Shown: positions 1 through 9,234 of the stretch, piece by piece
Layout: each line of letters starts with the position of its first letter
How positions within the stretch are numbered: the stretch's first letter is position 1
Assembly (NCBI GenBank): GCA_965229785.1
Contig: CBDDJS010000001.1
Location: 4,774,001-4,838,000 of the forward strand
Length of the DNA stretch: 64,000 nt
Reading direction: 5' to 3'
Source: JAWPMT01 sp965229785
Lineage (GTDB): Bacteria > Bacteroidota > Bacteroidia > Cytophagales > Cyclobacteriaceae
Notes under the pieces: model-generated
The model's database searches: none
What the model saw: only the letters and a program-made list of their open reading frames with translations
Told to the model about the DNA's origin: nothing
Translations under genes and position numbers: made by a program

Positions 1-2285
1 TCAATGTAACGGGACTTACGATAGGTATTTTTGTTTCTATCCTTTTGCTCAATTTTTTCACTCAGGAATCGACTTATGATCACTACCACACAAAGGCCGA
101 TCGCATCCACAAAGCCGTGAGCCGTGTAGCCTTTAGTGAAGGTAAAATGAGCAATTTTGGCATCTCTATTGGCACACTGGCCGGTGACCTGAAGCATGGT
201 TTCACACAAGTGGAAGATGCCGCCCGAATGTATGGACCATTTGCCTTAGAAGTCGATCTGCTGGAAAATCGATATAACGATAATCAGGTATTATTCGTCG
301 ATTACGCTTTCTTGAATCTGTTTGATTTTCCAGTGAGTCCTCTGGCTTTTCAGAAAACCACCGATGCGATCGTGAGTGCTCAATTTGCCCGGCAATTACC
401 GATGGAAGATCCGGTTGGACAACAGATTGAGATAGACAATCAATCTTATGTCATCAGCGCTATTGTTGATATTCCGACCAATACGATGTTCCAGTTTGAT
501 GTACTTGTTCCTATAGCATCAGACCCATTCATGAAAGAAATGGAACAAGGTGGATTGGAATTCGAAACTTATGTCTTGTTGAACGAATCAGACAACCATG
601 ATCAAACATTGGCGCTTTTGAAACAAAGACATGATCGACTCACCCAGGAAAAATGGCCTCAATATGTATCAGATAATGACTTCATTCCCCTGAAGGATGT
701 TTATTTAAGTGACTGGGTAAGTAATCGGTTTGGTAATGGCAACCGTCAATTACTGACCATTATATTGTCAATCGCTATTCTGGTCATAGCCCTGGCATTG
801 ATCAATTACATCAACATTCAGGTGGCGAACAACCACAGTCGAATGGCCGAGTTAAAGCTAAAAAAGATCATGGGGGCTGGCAAAGCCATCATACTGAAGC
901 AAGGGGCCATTGAATCCTCGCTCGTGATTGGGATTTCAGGCATGGTTGCACTCCTGCTCACTGATGCATTTGACCGATCACCGTATTCCGCCCTACTCGG
1001 TGATCATTCATACACCTTGGCCAGTTGGCCTCTAACGAACTGGATCCTTTTTGTTACGAGTCTCCTGGTCATCGGATGTATTGCCGGTGTGATCCCCGCG
1101 CTTAAACTCTTCAGCCTCAGGTCCATTGTCCAACAACCTCTGAAGGCAAGGAAACTTGGCATGCTCACCGTCTCCTTGGTAGTATTTCAATTTTTCGTCT
1201 CAAGCGCCCTGTTGACCAGCATCTTATTTGTGAATGCTCAAATGGATTTTATGCGGTCTCAACCAAGTGGGTACGATTCAGAGCAGGTCGTGGCGATTGA
1301 AAACCTAAGTGAAAAGCAAAAAGAGGCCTATGCGTTCATCAAAGAACAACTGGTACAAAATGCTAATATATGGAGCGTAGCAGGTGCGCAAAACAAACCC
1401 GGAAGCGGCGCCAGTGGTCAGTTTGCTTATCGCATTAGCAAATCTGAGGAAGAGGGTATTTCAGTTGCCCATATTCGCACGATAAACGGGTATGCTGAAA
1501 CACTAAACCTGGAATTTGTTACCGGTGGAGACTTTACGATGCTCGAACCAGGTCAGGGAACACAATTCATATTGAATGAGGCTGCAGCCAGGCAACTCTT
1601 CAAGGAAGGTGAAGACCCCATTGGGGAAACCATAAACATGAGCAGCAGAAGAGGCAAGATCGTCGGAGTTGTGAAGAATTTTCATTATCTCTCGTTTCAT
1701 CATCAAATAGAGCCTTTGATGATCAATGTGGAAAACCCCTACAAGCTGACTTTGATGGCGAAAATTCAGCCCGGAGCAATCGAGGAAAGTTTGAATCTGA
1801 TCGAAAGCGTATTGAAATCCGTGGACCCGAGGTACGTTTTTGATTATCAATTCCTGGATGAGCAATTCGATCGGATGTATGCATCTGAATTAAGGAACCA
1901 ACGGATCATTACTTATGCCACCGGCGTGGCCTTCTCCATATCGATCATTGGCCTGCTTGCTTTAAGCATTTTTGTCATCAATGCGATGATGAAAGAGATC
2001 GCCATCCGCAAGGTACTTGGCGGGAGTCACAAGCACATTCTTTCAAAGCTTTCCGGCAAACTCGTTACCTGGATCATTATTGGAAACCTGATCTCTATTC
2101 CGGTATCTTACTACCTTTCAGTCCATTGGGTCAGTGATTTCGTTTACCAGATAAGCATGGAACATTTGTTGTGGATGATTCCGCTCACCTCTATAATTAC
2201 CTTATTTGTAGCTTTCGCTGTAATCGTGAGAAAACTCTACCGAACCATCTATATGAACCCGGTCCTGTTTTTACGGAATGAATAA
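1..2285 (+). CDS. FtsX-like ABC transporter permease (5' partial)
   Basis: The reading frame is open from base 3 to the stop at 2283-2285, so the gene begins before the window; about 760 residues are visible. The visible start (NVTGLTIGIF) is the end of the first membrane helix of MacB/FtsX-like permeases and is followed by the usual periplasmic core (YDHYHTKADR). Two FtsX blocks are seen: a central one with ALINYINIQVANNHSR and KLKKIMGAGK, and a C-terminal one with MMKEIAIRKVLGGS. The double-FtsX layout of roughly 780-800 residues is typical of Bacteroidota permeases thought to export or move antimicrobials, peptides or lipids with a separate ATPase. No ATPase gene is visible; the partner may lie upstream. 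Substrate unknown. It is convergent with ccsBA, 58 bp away, with no obvious terminator between. Confidence 0.9.
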   Translation, partial: NVTGLTIGIFVSILLLNFFTQESTYDHYHTKADRIHKAVSRVAFSEGKMSNFGISIGTLAGDLKHGFTQVEDAARMYGPFALEVDLLENRYNDNQVLFVDYAFLNLFDFPVSPLAFQKTTDAIVSAQFARQLPMEDPVGQQIEIDNQSYVISAIVDIPTNTMFQFDVLVPIASDPFMKEMEQGGLEFETYVLLNESDNHDQTLALLKQRHDRLTQEKWPQYVSDNDFIPLKDVYLSDWVSNRFGNGNRQLLTIILSIAILVIALALINYINIQVANNHSRMAELKLKKIMGAGKAIILKQGAIESSLVIGISGMVALLLTDAFDRSPYSALLGDHSYTLASWPLTNWILFVTSLLVIGCIAGVIPALKLFSLRSIVQQPLKARKLGMLTVSLVVFQFFVSSALLTSILFVNAQMDFMRSQPSGYDSEQVVAIENLSEKQKEAYAFIKEQLVQNANIWSVAGAQNKPGSGASGQFAYRISKSEEEGISVAHIRTINGYAETLNLEFVTGGDFTMLEPGQGTQFILNEAAARQLFKEGEDPIGETINMSSRRGKIVGVVKNFHYLSFHHQIEPLMINVENPYKLTLMAKIQPGAIEESLNLIESVLKSVDPRYVFDYQFLDEQFDRMYASELRNQRIITYATGVAFSISIIGLLALSIFVINAMMKEIAIRKVLGGSHKHILSKLSGKLVTWIIIGNLISIPVSYYLSVHWVSDFVYQISMEHLLWMIPLTSIITLFVAFAVIVRKLYRTIYMNPVLFLRNE

Positions 2286-2343
2286 AATGGCGTAACCCGA
2301 TCCTTTAAAATGAACAGGAAATAGTGACCGACGGACTAATCAA

Positions 2344-5300
2344 TCATGTTCGTATCAATTGATCTCGTCGAAAGTACGACCACATGCCGATTGCCAATAT
2401 CATAAAAATCACCCAATAGACGAATTGCGGAACCGGCAATGGGTCGCCTGCCGCATAAGAATGAAGGCCAGATAAATAATAATTGACGCCAAATGAGGTC
2501 ATGATGATGGCGAAAAAGGAAATCACGCTGGCAAGGCTAAACGCATAAGGACCTCTCAACCCGGGCACCAAACGCATGTGCAGGACTACCGCATAAACGA
2601 TGATGGAAATCAAAGCCCACGTTTCTTTGGGATCCCACCCCCAGTATCTACCCCAGGATTCATTGGCCCACACACCTCCCAGGAAAGTCCCTATGGCCAA
2701 CATATACAGACCAATGGTCATCGACAATTCATTGATGTAAGTCAATTCCTTGATCGGACGATCCAGACTCGGGTGTTTGATGATCATAAAAATCAGCACC
2801 AATAGACCCAGCAGCGCAGAAAGTGCAAGCGGTGCGTAGCTGCTAACGATAATTGCCACGTGTATTTTTAACCAATATGATTTGAGCACCGGTACCAGGC
2901 TTGTGATCTCCGGGTTAAGCCAATCCAAAAAAGAAACGAAAAGTAAGGTCCCTCCGAACATGGCCACAACCGGCAAAATGAAGTCGCTTTTCCGATAGAA
3001 AATAAAGCCAAAAAGGAAAAGCGCCCAGGCCACTAAAATGATCATCTCATAACCATTGCTCCATGGGGGATATCCTCCTGCATACCACCGAAGTATGATA
3101 TTACCAGTTAGGGCGACAAAGGCCACTGCTGTCAACAGAACGCCCATGAGATAGGCGAACCTGAGTGCGCGGGACTGGAAGAAAACCCGACAAAGGGCTA
3201 GCACCAACAAGTATAACCCGAGCATCCAGAAAACTGGAAAAAGCCGACTATAGATGTTCAGTTTGTTGTACAACAATTCAGCCTTTATGCTGCTTCCCTC
3301 AGGCATGACCGCTGCCCCCATGGTCGCCTGAAAAGTTCGAATGTATTGCAACTTGTTATTGGCTTCCGTCCAGTCGTGATTCATCTGCGCCTCCCGAATA
3401 TCCTGATAGTAGATACCCAGGATATTACGCACAAACAAAGAGTCTTCCTGTTTGAAACCGGCCCGTTGAAATTCACTATTGAACCACTTGTTATCCTCCG
3501 CCTCTGGCTGTGGAAACACTTTCAGGTAATTGCCGGTTAGTGCCTGATATAGGATATTGAACCGTTCGTCGACCTTGATCAATTCTTTGTCCTGTTCGGA
3601 TCGCTCAGCGGGTTTTTTCCGGAGTGCGGTTTGCACCGCTTCCGTTAATCGGTAAGCTCCACTCTCATCAATCAGCTCCTGGAAACTTAGCAGGTTACGG
3701 TTTTCGACCTGCAACATTTCCAGCAATACCCTTCCTTTCTCATCATCTACTTTGATCAAAGGCATGTCTTTCCAGGCAAAAGGGTTTTGATGTATAGAAA
3801 GGAACACCTGGTCACTGCTGAGTCGCTGTGGTTCGTCTTTCTGATTTAAAAGGTAACTGGTTTTCCGAGTCAGCTTTCGAAGAAATTCGGAGGCCAGTGT
3901 GTTAATGGGCTTGATCCTGCCATCCATGTCCTGAACCATCAGTTTCCCGAAACTGGCCGCATGTTGGGCATCAATGACAAAACTGAATTCCGCTCGCTTT
4001 ACTTCATCTTCATCATTGGCCTGGGAAGCGAAGGGAATGACCAGAACAAGCACTACGGCAGTAGCGGTTTTAAGCTTGTTTAGTTTTTCACTTACCTGTC
4101 TGAATCTCGATTGGCGACCAAAAAGTGAAAAAAACATACCTAGCCCCATAAGTAAATATCCGAGGTAACTTATTTGCGTTCCCCAATAATCCTGATTCAC
4201 GGAAAGTACCGTTCCCAATTCATCCAAATCATAGGACGCCTGAAAAAATCGGTAACCACGATGATCCAGCACATTATTCATGGAAACCCTAACCGGAAAT
4301 TCTCCCTCGGGATCTTTCACAATCAGCTCACTGGCATATGAGGAAGGGCTTACCGAACCCGGATACCGCTCCAGTTGAAAATCTCTGAGGTGCAGTGCAA
4401 AAGGCAGGGTGATCAATTTAGGGCCATAAGATACATTCACCTGATAATTACCGATATGAGCTTCTTGCATCGGACTGTATACCCCATCGATCGCCGCCAA
4501 TATGATGTCTCTCTGTTGCTGCTCAGTACTCAACGTCAAAAACAACAGATCTGCAGCACTTTGTGCCTGTTCCTTATCCTCAGTCGTTTGATAAGCGAGT
4601 GTTTTTCCCTGATGTACCTCACTCAACACAAAATTCAGGTGATCGGACTGGTATAAAGCCCGCAATTGGAGTGTATCGGTCACAGCTCTTTCCAGTATCC
4701 CTACCTGCTGTGTGGACATCACCATGTAATTAAAAGCTTCTGGTGATTCGATCAGAAAAAGATCATTCTCCTGACGGATGTTGATTGCACCAGGCTTATG
4801 CTTGTCCAGGGTGAATTCATGTCCGTTAATGAAGACACTACCGCCCCTTCCCAGATAAAAGCTCTTTCTACCTTCATTTACCACGGCAACCAGTTCGATC
4901 ACAGATTGCTCTGGTCTCCCCTCAATCAGAGATTGTACAGCATCAGGCACAAAGGCTGTGACCTCTATCTGAAGGGGAGTACCACTGTTACCGGTCTTAA
5001 TTTTCAGGTCCGGTTGTTGTAATCGGGTTGCCTTGATCGGCTCGACCTGAGACCATTGCTGATCACCCAGATGTACCTCAAGATTAAAATAACGTTCCTG
5101 GGAAATAATTGTATTTGATTGTTGTCCTTCCCGGATATGGATCAATCCTTCATAACCCGTGTATCGCGTGACAGCCGCCCCCAGAAGTATGATGACGAAT
5201 GCTACATGGAAAAGGAGAATATTGAATTTCTCCTTTCTTAAAAGCTTGTAACGGACAATGTTTCCCAGAAAATTGATGGCCAGGAAAAGCATCAGCACCT

Positions 5301-5451
5301 CAAACCACCAGGAATCATATACCGCCCCTCGTGCGGCAGCAGTACCAAAATCATTTTCCAGAAACGTGGCCACCGCCATCGCCACACCAAAGGCGATCAG
5401 TGCCAACAAAGTCAGTTTGTTGGAGAAGAGTAAAGAAGCTATTTTTTTCAT
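2344..5451 (-). CDS. ccsBA: Fused cytochrome c biogenesis protein CcsBA (ResB-CcsA, NrfI type)
   Basis: 1035 residues. System II cytochrome c synthetase, exporting haem and attaching it to CxxCH apocytochromes outside the inner membrane. The N-terminal third is ResB/CcsB-like, with helices near residues 10-30, 50-65 and 80-95, then a long extracytoplasmic domain. The C-terminal third is CcsA, a run of helices with the WWD haem-handling motif (WGRYWGWDPKETW, about residue 935). The fused form is known from Bacteroidota and from Campylobacterota, where NrfI sits beside nrfHA. Here it starts 23 bp after nrfA on the same strand, so it most likely serves NrfA, whose first haem has a CxxCK site that needs a suited synthetase; that assignment is inference from context. 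Confidence 0.93.
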   Translation of the reverse strand: MKKIASLLFSNKLTLLALIAFGVAMAVATFLENDFGTAAARGAVYDSWWFEVLMLFLAINFLGNIVRYKLLRKEKFNILLFHVAFVIILLGAAVTRYTGYEGLIHIREGQQSNTIISQERYFNLEVHLGDQQWSQVEPIKATRLQQPDLKIKTGNSGTPLQIEVTAFVPDAVQSLIEGRPEQSVIELVAVVNEGRKSFYLGRGGSVFINGHEFTLDKHKPGAINIRQENDLFLIESPEAFNYMVMSTQQVGILERAVTDTLQLRALYQSDHLNFVLSEVHQGKTLAYQTTEDKEQAQSAADLLFLTLSTEQQQRDIILAAIDGVYSPMQEAHIGNYQVNVSYGPKLITLPFALHLRDFQLERYPGSVSPSSYASELIVKDPEGEFPVRVSMNNVLDHRGYRFFQASYDLDELGTVLSVNQDYWGTQISYLGYLLMGLGMFFSLFGRQSRFRQVSEKLNKLKTATAVVLVLVIPFASQANDEDEVKRAEFSFVIDAQHAASFGKLMVQDMDGRIKPINTLASEFLRKLTRKTSYLLNQKDEPQRLSSDQVFLSIHQNPFAWKDMPLIKVDDEKGRVLLEMLQVENRNLLSFQELIDESGAYRLTEAVQTALRKKPAERSEQDKELIKVDERFNILYQALTGNYLKVFPQPEAEDNKWFNSEFQRAGFKQEDSLFVRNILGIYYQDIREAQMNHDWTEANNKLQYIRTFQATMGAAVMPEGSSIKAELLYNKLNIYSRLFPVFWMLGLYLLVLALCRVFFQSRALRFAYLMGVLLTAVAFVALTGNIILRWYAGGYPPWSNGYEMIILVAWALFLFGFIFYRKSDFILPVVAMFGGTLLFVSFLDWLNPEITSLVPVLKSYWLKIHVAIIVSSYAPLALSALLGLLVLIFMIIKHPSLDRPIKELTYINELSMTIGLYMLAIGTFLGGVWANESWGRYWGWDPKETWALISIIVYAVVLHMRLVPGLRGPYAFSLASVISFFAIIMTSFGVNYYLSGLHSYAAGDPLPVPQFVYWVIFMILAIGMWSYFRRDQLIRT

Positions 5452-5474
5452 TTGAAGGGCCGCTGGAAAAGTGA

Positions 5475-6980
5475 TTATTTATTTTGTGAAACTGTCTTCA
5501 CTTCCATCCTGGCTTCACGTTCCTGGGCTTCTTCCAGCCAAATGGGAATGATATTTTCCTTGAAAACAGCTTTCTCTTTTTCAAGCTTTTCCATGTCTAA
5601 TCCTGCAAATTCCTGCGCTTTGGCTTTGGTAGAAATGTCCGGATAAGGCACTTCGTCAGTATATCCCAGATCCGCCAGTAATCTTGCCAGTTTTACTCTG
5701 GCTTCTTGTGCGGTTGCAGTTGCGGAAGACACAATACGGCTTACTTCAACCGGCGCATGGAAAGAACCGCCATGTGAAGCTACTGAGTAATCCCAACGCC
5801 ATTGCGCATGTCGAATATCTGTCAGAATAGGAGCCATCTGTTCTTCGGTCGCACCCAGGTCCCAGGCTTTTCTGGCCTCCACGTGTGCCCTCACGATCAA
5901 CTTCTCTAAATCGCTTTGGGTCTTCTTGATCTTCCTTTGTTTATCGTAAACGTTAGCAATGAGTTCACTTTTATCCTGTCGGTGACAGACCTGGCATGAA
6001 TTGGCCGGGTTTGCCAAAGGAGAGCGAATGTGGTGATCAGTAAATTTTTGTCCACCTTCAGTTTTATATGGCATATGGCAATCAGCACAAGAGACCCCAC
6101 GCTTGGCGTGAATGCCTTGTTCAAAAAGTTCGTATCCCGGGTGCTGTGCTTTCAGCATAGGCGCCTTGCTGATGGCGTGGGTCCAGTCCTTGAAATCCAG
6201 GTTATCATAATATTCCTCCATGGCTTCAACACTCATACCCTCTTTCCACGGGAAAGTCAGATAGGGCACCCCTTCCTTTCCAGGTGAGTTCTTATCGAAG
6301 TAATACTCCACGTGACACTGTGCACAAACCAGTGAACGCATTTCCTGATGGGTGGCCTGATCGATTTCTTTACCCATGGATTGGAAGGCTTCGATCAATG
6401 CAGGTCTGGATATTTGCAACGACATAGTTTTAGGATTGTGGCAATCGGCACAACCAATCGGATTGACCACTTCTGATCCTTTATCCGCCCACTTACCTGA
6501 ATAAAATTCCTTGATGCCATTTTCATTCATTAGTCGTGGCACATCCGGGCTTTTGCAAGACCAGCACGTACTTGGCATCGGTCCCGTCCCGGGGCCTGTA
6601 GGGCCTCCGGTTCGTAGCGTATTTTGTAAATCTTCGATGGCATAACCGTGGCCGCGAGGCTGATTATAATCTTTCGAGAAGCCATACCCTGCCCATAACA
6701 CAACCAACTCAGGGTTTTCTTCCAGGGCATCTCGAAGCTTCGAGCCATTGAGATAACTCGCAAAGGAAGTATCCCTGGTCTGCATAAATGACTGATACTG
6801 TCTTGGGAAGTTCTCTCCCCAAACCTCGTTACGAGGCTCATTTTCAGCTATTTTAACCTGAGGTTGATAAGCAAACTGACTTTCAGCCTTTCTGCTTAAT
6901 ATACTATTAGCCAGAATACTCAGCAGCAAAACAATTGCTACCGTGGCACCAAATAATAACCAGTTTTTCGTACTATTCAT
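5475..6980 (-). CDS. nrfA: Cytochrome c nitrite reductase, catalytic subunit NrfA
   Basis: 501 residues. Periplasmic pentahaem enzyme reducing nitrite to ammonium with six electrons. Five haem sites are visible in the family's order: CWSCK at 139-143 (Lys-ligated catalytic haem), CADCH 177-181, CAQCH 219-223, CADCH 298-302 and CQVCH 329-333. Active-site residues fit the family: Arg in RGHGYA (about 109), Tyr in CHVEYYF (about 226) and His in QHPGYE (about 280). An N-terminal helix (residues 8-27) is an uncleaved anchor or signal. It overlaps the end of nrfH by 8 bp and is followed by ccsBA, giving a nrfH-nrfA-ccsBA operon. Length agrees with known NrfA. Confidence 0.97.
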   Translation of the reverse strand: MNSTKNWLLFGATVAIVLLLSILANSILSRKAESQFAYQPQVKIAENEPRNEVWGENFPRQYQSFMQTRDTSFASYLNGSKLRDALEENPELVVLWAGYGFSKDYNQPRGHGYAIEDLQNTLRTGGPTGPGTGPMPSTCWSCKSPDVPRLMNENGIKEFYSGKWADKGSEVVNPIGCADCHNPKTMSLQISRPALIEAFQSMGKEIDQATHQEMRSLVCAQCHVEYYFDKNSPGKEGVPYLTFPWKEGMSVEAMEEYYDNLDFKDWTHAISKAPMLKAQHPGYELFEQGIHAKRGVSCADCHMPYKTEGGQKFTDHHIRSPLANPANSCQVCHRQDKSELIANVYDKQRKIKKTQSDLEKLIVRAHVEARKAWDLGATEEQMAPILTDIRHAQWRWDYSVASHGGSFHAPVEVSRIVSSATATAQEARVKLARLLADLGYTDEVPYPDISTKAKAQEFAGLDMEKLEKEKAVFKENIIPIWLEEAQEREARMEVKTVSQNK

Positions 6981-7584
6981 CTTCTGGGGATTTAGGTTCT
7001 GTGGCTTCTTTCAGCCATTTGGGGATCAAAAGTTCTTGTTCAGTTTGAATAGGTATGGGTTCAATGTGATACCCGACAGAGGAGAGGCTTCTCACCCGGC
7101 CGTGTGGTGTTTCGCGATGGCATTCCCAACAAGTTCGTTCTAATCGGTCACTGGTATGTGTGGCTGTCCAGGATTGCATTTTAGCATCAGTTACCTGATC
7201 CACATGACATCTGATACAGTTATTCTGCACAGCTTCCCGACCAGCCTCGTGCATAACAATGGCTTCAGGTTCGGCCCGCAGGGTATAGATTGTGGCATGA
7301 TAGATACCATCTTTCGCTTTGAAAGCGTATTGCTTTATCACATTATCATGTGGCACGTGACAATCGTTGCAGGAAGCCACTTCGCGATGAGAGCTATGAT
7401 TCCAGGTAATGTACTGAGGGGTCATCACATGACAATTGATACAAGCGCGGGGATCGTCGGTCAGGTAGGAGGCGACATTGGCGACCTTGGCTATGTACGC
7501 ACCCAGTCCGAAGATGGCGCCCAGCAGCACAATGACTACCGGCTTCCAGGCTTTGGGGGGTTTTATTCGTTGATACAGGGCCAT
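6973..7584 (-). CDS. nrfH: Cytochrome c nitrite reductase, membrane subunit NrfH
   Basis: 203 residues. Tetrahaem quinol dehydrogenase of the NapC/NirT family that anchors NrfA and passes electrons from menaquinol. One transmembrane helix (about residues 14-32) is followed by four haem motifs: CINCH 48-52, CNDCH 72-76, CIRCH 123-127 and CWECH 152-156. The first haem of NrfH is known to be ligated by a nearby Met; an HVMTP motif follows it here. The gene overlaps nrfA by 8 bp and lies 39 bp after the porin gene. The tail beyond residue 170 is somewhat longer than in the shortest homologues. Function is secure from motifs and neighbourhood. Confidence 0.97.
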   Translation of the reverse strand: MALYQRIKPPKAWKPVVIVLLGAIFGLGAYIAKVANVASYLTDDPRACINCHVMTPQYITWNHSSHREVASCNDCHVPHDNVIKQYAFKAKDGIYHATIYTLRAEPEAIVMHEAGREAVQNNCIRCHVDQVTDAKMQSWTATHTSDRLERTCWECHRETPHGRVRSLSSVGYHIEPIPIQTEQELLIPKWLKEATEPKSPEDE

Positions 7585-7623
7585 ACTAAAAAGGTTAAAT
7601 TGTGCCGTTCATGCTATACGCCT

Positions 7624-8916
7624 TTATTGAAATTCTTTCACGACTACTGAAGGGTTAAAATCAATCATTGCCCAGATCCAGTTGTTCAAGCTGTTGGAAT
7701 CTCCGGTCGACTTGACCAACTCCATAGATTCTGAAGCAAACATTTGAGAATACCCCAGGTTAAGTTTTACATCTTTGGTCATGGTCAGTGTGTACACTAG
7801 ATCAACTTCGGTTCCCAGATATTTACTTTCTGAGATAGTCACGTCCGAAGGATCATAAAGGTCCGCTGCACTTTGGAAAACATGCGTATTAACGACCAAT
7901 GAACCCTTCTCACCTGCCTTGAATTTCGTTTTCAGATGTACATCCATCAACCCGGCGATGTTTCCTGCCTGTCCGTGTGCATTGCCGACATAGAAATAGT
8001 CCATGTATCCATAAAACTTGTGATTGGTACCATACAGAGGAATAAAAGCCTTGTCCTCTGTGTCCGTTGTAGATGTACCCGACAAATAATCCATACCAAC
8101 CGTAATCGGAGTGGCAGCGGTTTTGAATCTCAGGTAAGCAGAAATAAAGAATGCGTTGACCGATACATCTCTGGCATTTTTACCCCCCTGATAGAAGAGT
8201 TCTCCTCCCCATCCTAATGCACCTGAGCCACCGGTTCCGGTCAATCCATAGGTCTGGCGCATCGCCAATGAAGAATCTGCCTGAACCTGACGACCATCAT
8301 TATGAATCAGTAAGGAAAGGTTGGTATCCTCAAAGCCTTTTTTCAGATAAAGGAACTGGTTGGTTTTATAGTTATTGACACCTGAGTAAAAGGTTTCAGA
8401 GAGAAGAGCAGGCTCAAAGCCCACCTGATTAAATGCAGCTCCCAGGTCTAATTGAAACTGGCTTTCATCATTTTGATAACTGAATACTAGTCCATCATGA
8501 CTTCTGCTCTGAGCGGCCCATCGCAGATCCCCTAAAAATCGGGCACTGTCATAATCCCAGGCCATTCGACCTATTTTCAGCGACCATTGATTTGTAAAAC
8601 GGTACAGCCCCCAGGCTTCGTAAACATTCGTAACCACATTAGGATCGGTCTTGTAGATTTGACTTGTGCTTCCCCAGATCCGTACATCTTGAAAATTGAT
8701 GCGAACCCGAAATTTATGAGTATTGTAATCAGCGAATAACCTGGCTCGCTGTTCAATGAAAAAGGCAGGGGAACGATCTTCTCCATTCAAAGTTTTGAAG
8801 CCATTTCGAAATTCTGCCCTGGGCCTGACTTGGGTACCGAAAACCAACTGAGCAACAGTGGGGAGAGAAATAAAACTAAAAAGTACAAGCAGGATTAGTT
8901 GAATTATTCTGGTCAT
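7624..8916 (-). CDS. Alginate-export-type outer-membrane porin upstream of nrfHA
   Basis: 430 residues. A signal peptide (MTRIIQLILLVLFSF, cleavage after TVAQ) is followed by alternating amphipathic strands with frequent aromatic residues, as in an outer-membrane beta-barrel. The opening (FGTQVRPRAEFRNGF, then RARLFADYNTHKFRVRINFQDVR with a later RMAWDYDSARFLGDLRW) matches the alginate-export (Alginate_exp) porin family, which Bacteroidota use widely and not only for alginate. It is the first gene of the minus-strand run porin-nrfH-nrfA-ccsBA, with 39 bp to nrfH, so it probably provides a route for nitrite or another small anion; that is inference. A second porin-like gene lies at 12581-13699. 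Confidence 0.8.
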   Translation of the reverse strand: MTRIIQLILLVLFSFISLPTVAQLVFGTQVRPRAEFRNGFKTLNGEDRSPAFFIEQRARLFADYNTHKFRVRINFQDVRIWGSTSQIYKTDPNVVTNVYEAWGLYRFTNQWSLKIGRMAWDYDSARFLGDLRWAAQSRSHDGLVFSYQNDESQFQLDLGAAFNQVGFEPALLSETFYSGVNNYKTNQFLYLKKGFEDTNLSLLIHNDGRQVQADSSLAMRQTYGLTGTGGSGALGWGGELFYQGGKNARDVSVNAFFISAYLRFKTAATPITVGMDYLSGTSTTDTEDKAFIPLYGTNHKFYGYMDYFYVGNAHGQAGNIAGLMDVHLKTKFKAGEKGSLVVNTHVFQSAADLYDPSDVTISESKYLGTEVDLVYTLTMTKDVKLNLGYSQMFASESMELVKSTGDSNSLNNWIWAMIDFNPSVVVKEFQ

Positions 8917-9234
8917 TCATGTTTGGGTTAAAAAGTCAGAAATGATCAATAGCGTGCTCAAAGAACTCATTTTGACCACTCAGTCTACATGACAGAAATC
9001 AGGTTCCCGATTGATTTTAGTATTTGGGTGTGAGACCCTGGAAGTGAGTCATAGCCCGCATTGTACCCATGAATGGATAATCCATTACCCTTTGGCGTTC
9101 AACGTTTTAGTTGCCAATAGACGACAAAAAGTCAACAGGAATCAGGTCTCTTGAAATCGAACACTATCCAGCGATGTACCTACTTAAGCCTTAGTCGTGA
9201 GTTGCATAATGGAATCTGAAGAAAAGGTGAACTT
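8917..9234. other. Intergenic region upstream of the nrf operon
   Basis: 318 bp with no coding frame that looks real. It must hold the promoter of the porin-nrfHA-ccsBA operon on the minus strand. I found no good TAnnTTTG element and no FNR/CRP-type TTGAT-N4-ATCAA box. The one clear structure is the short inverted repeat at 9072-9086. Confidence 0.6.
9072..9086. promoter_or_regulatory. Inverted repeat, candidate operator of the nrf operon
   Basis: AATGGATAATCCATT is a perfect inverted repeat with 7-bp arms around one central base. It lies about 155 bp upstream of the porin start. No known regulator consensus is recognised, and a 15-bp palindrome could arise by chance, so the call rests on position alone. 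Confidence 0.3.

Noticed and set aside
1503..1865. Minus-strand frame of 120 residues inside the FtsX-like gene
   Set aside because: It is fully inside a well-supported gene and has no recognisable domain.
8917..9234. FNR/CRP box controlling the nrf operon
   Set aside because: TTGAT-like and ATCAA-like pieces occur, but no pair with the right spacing was found.
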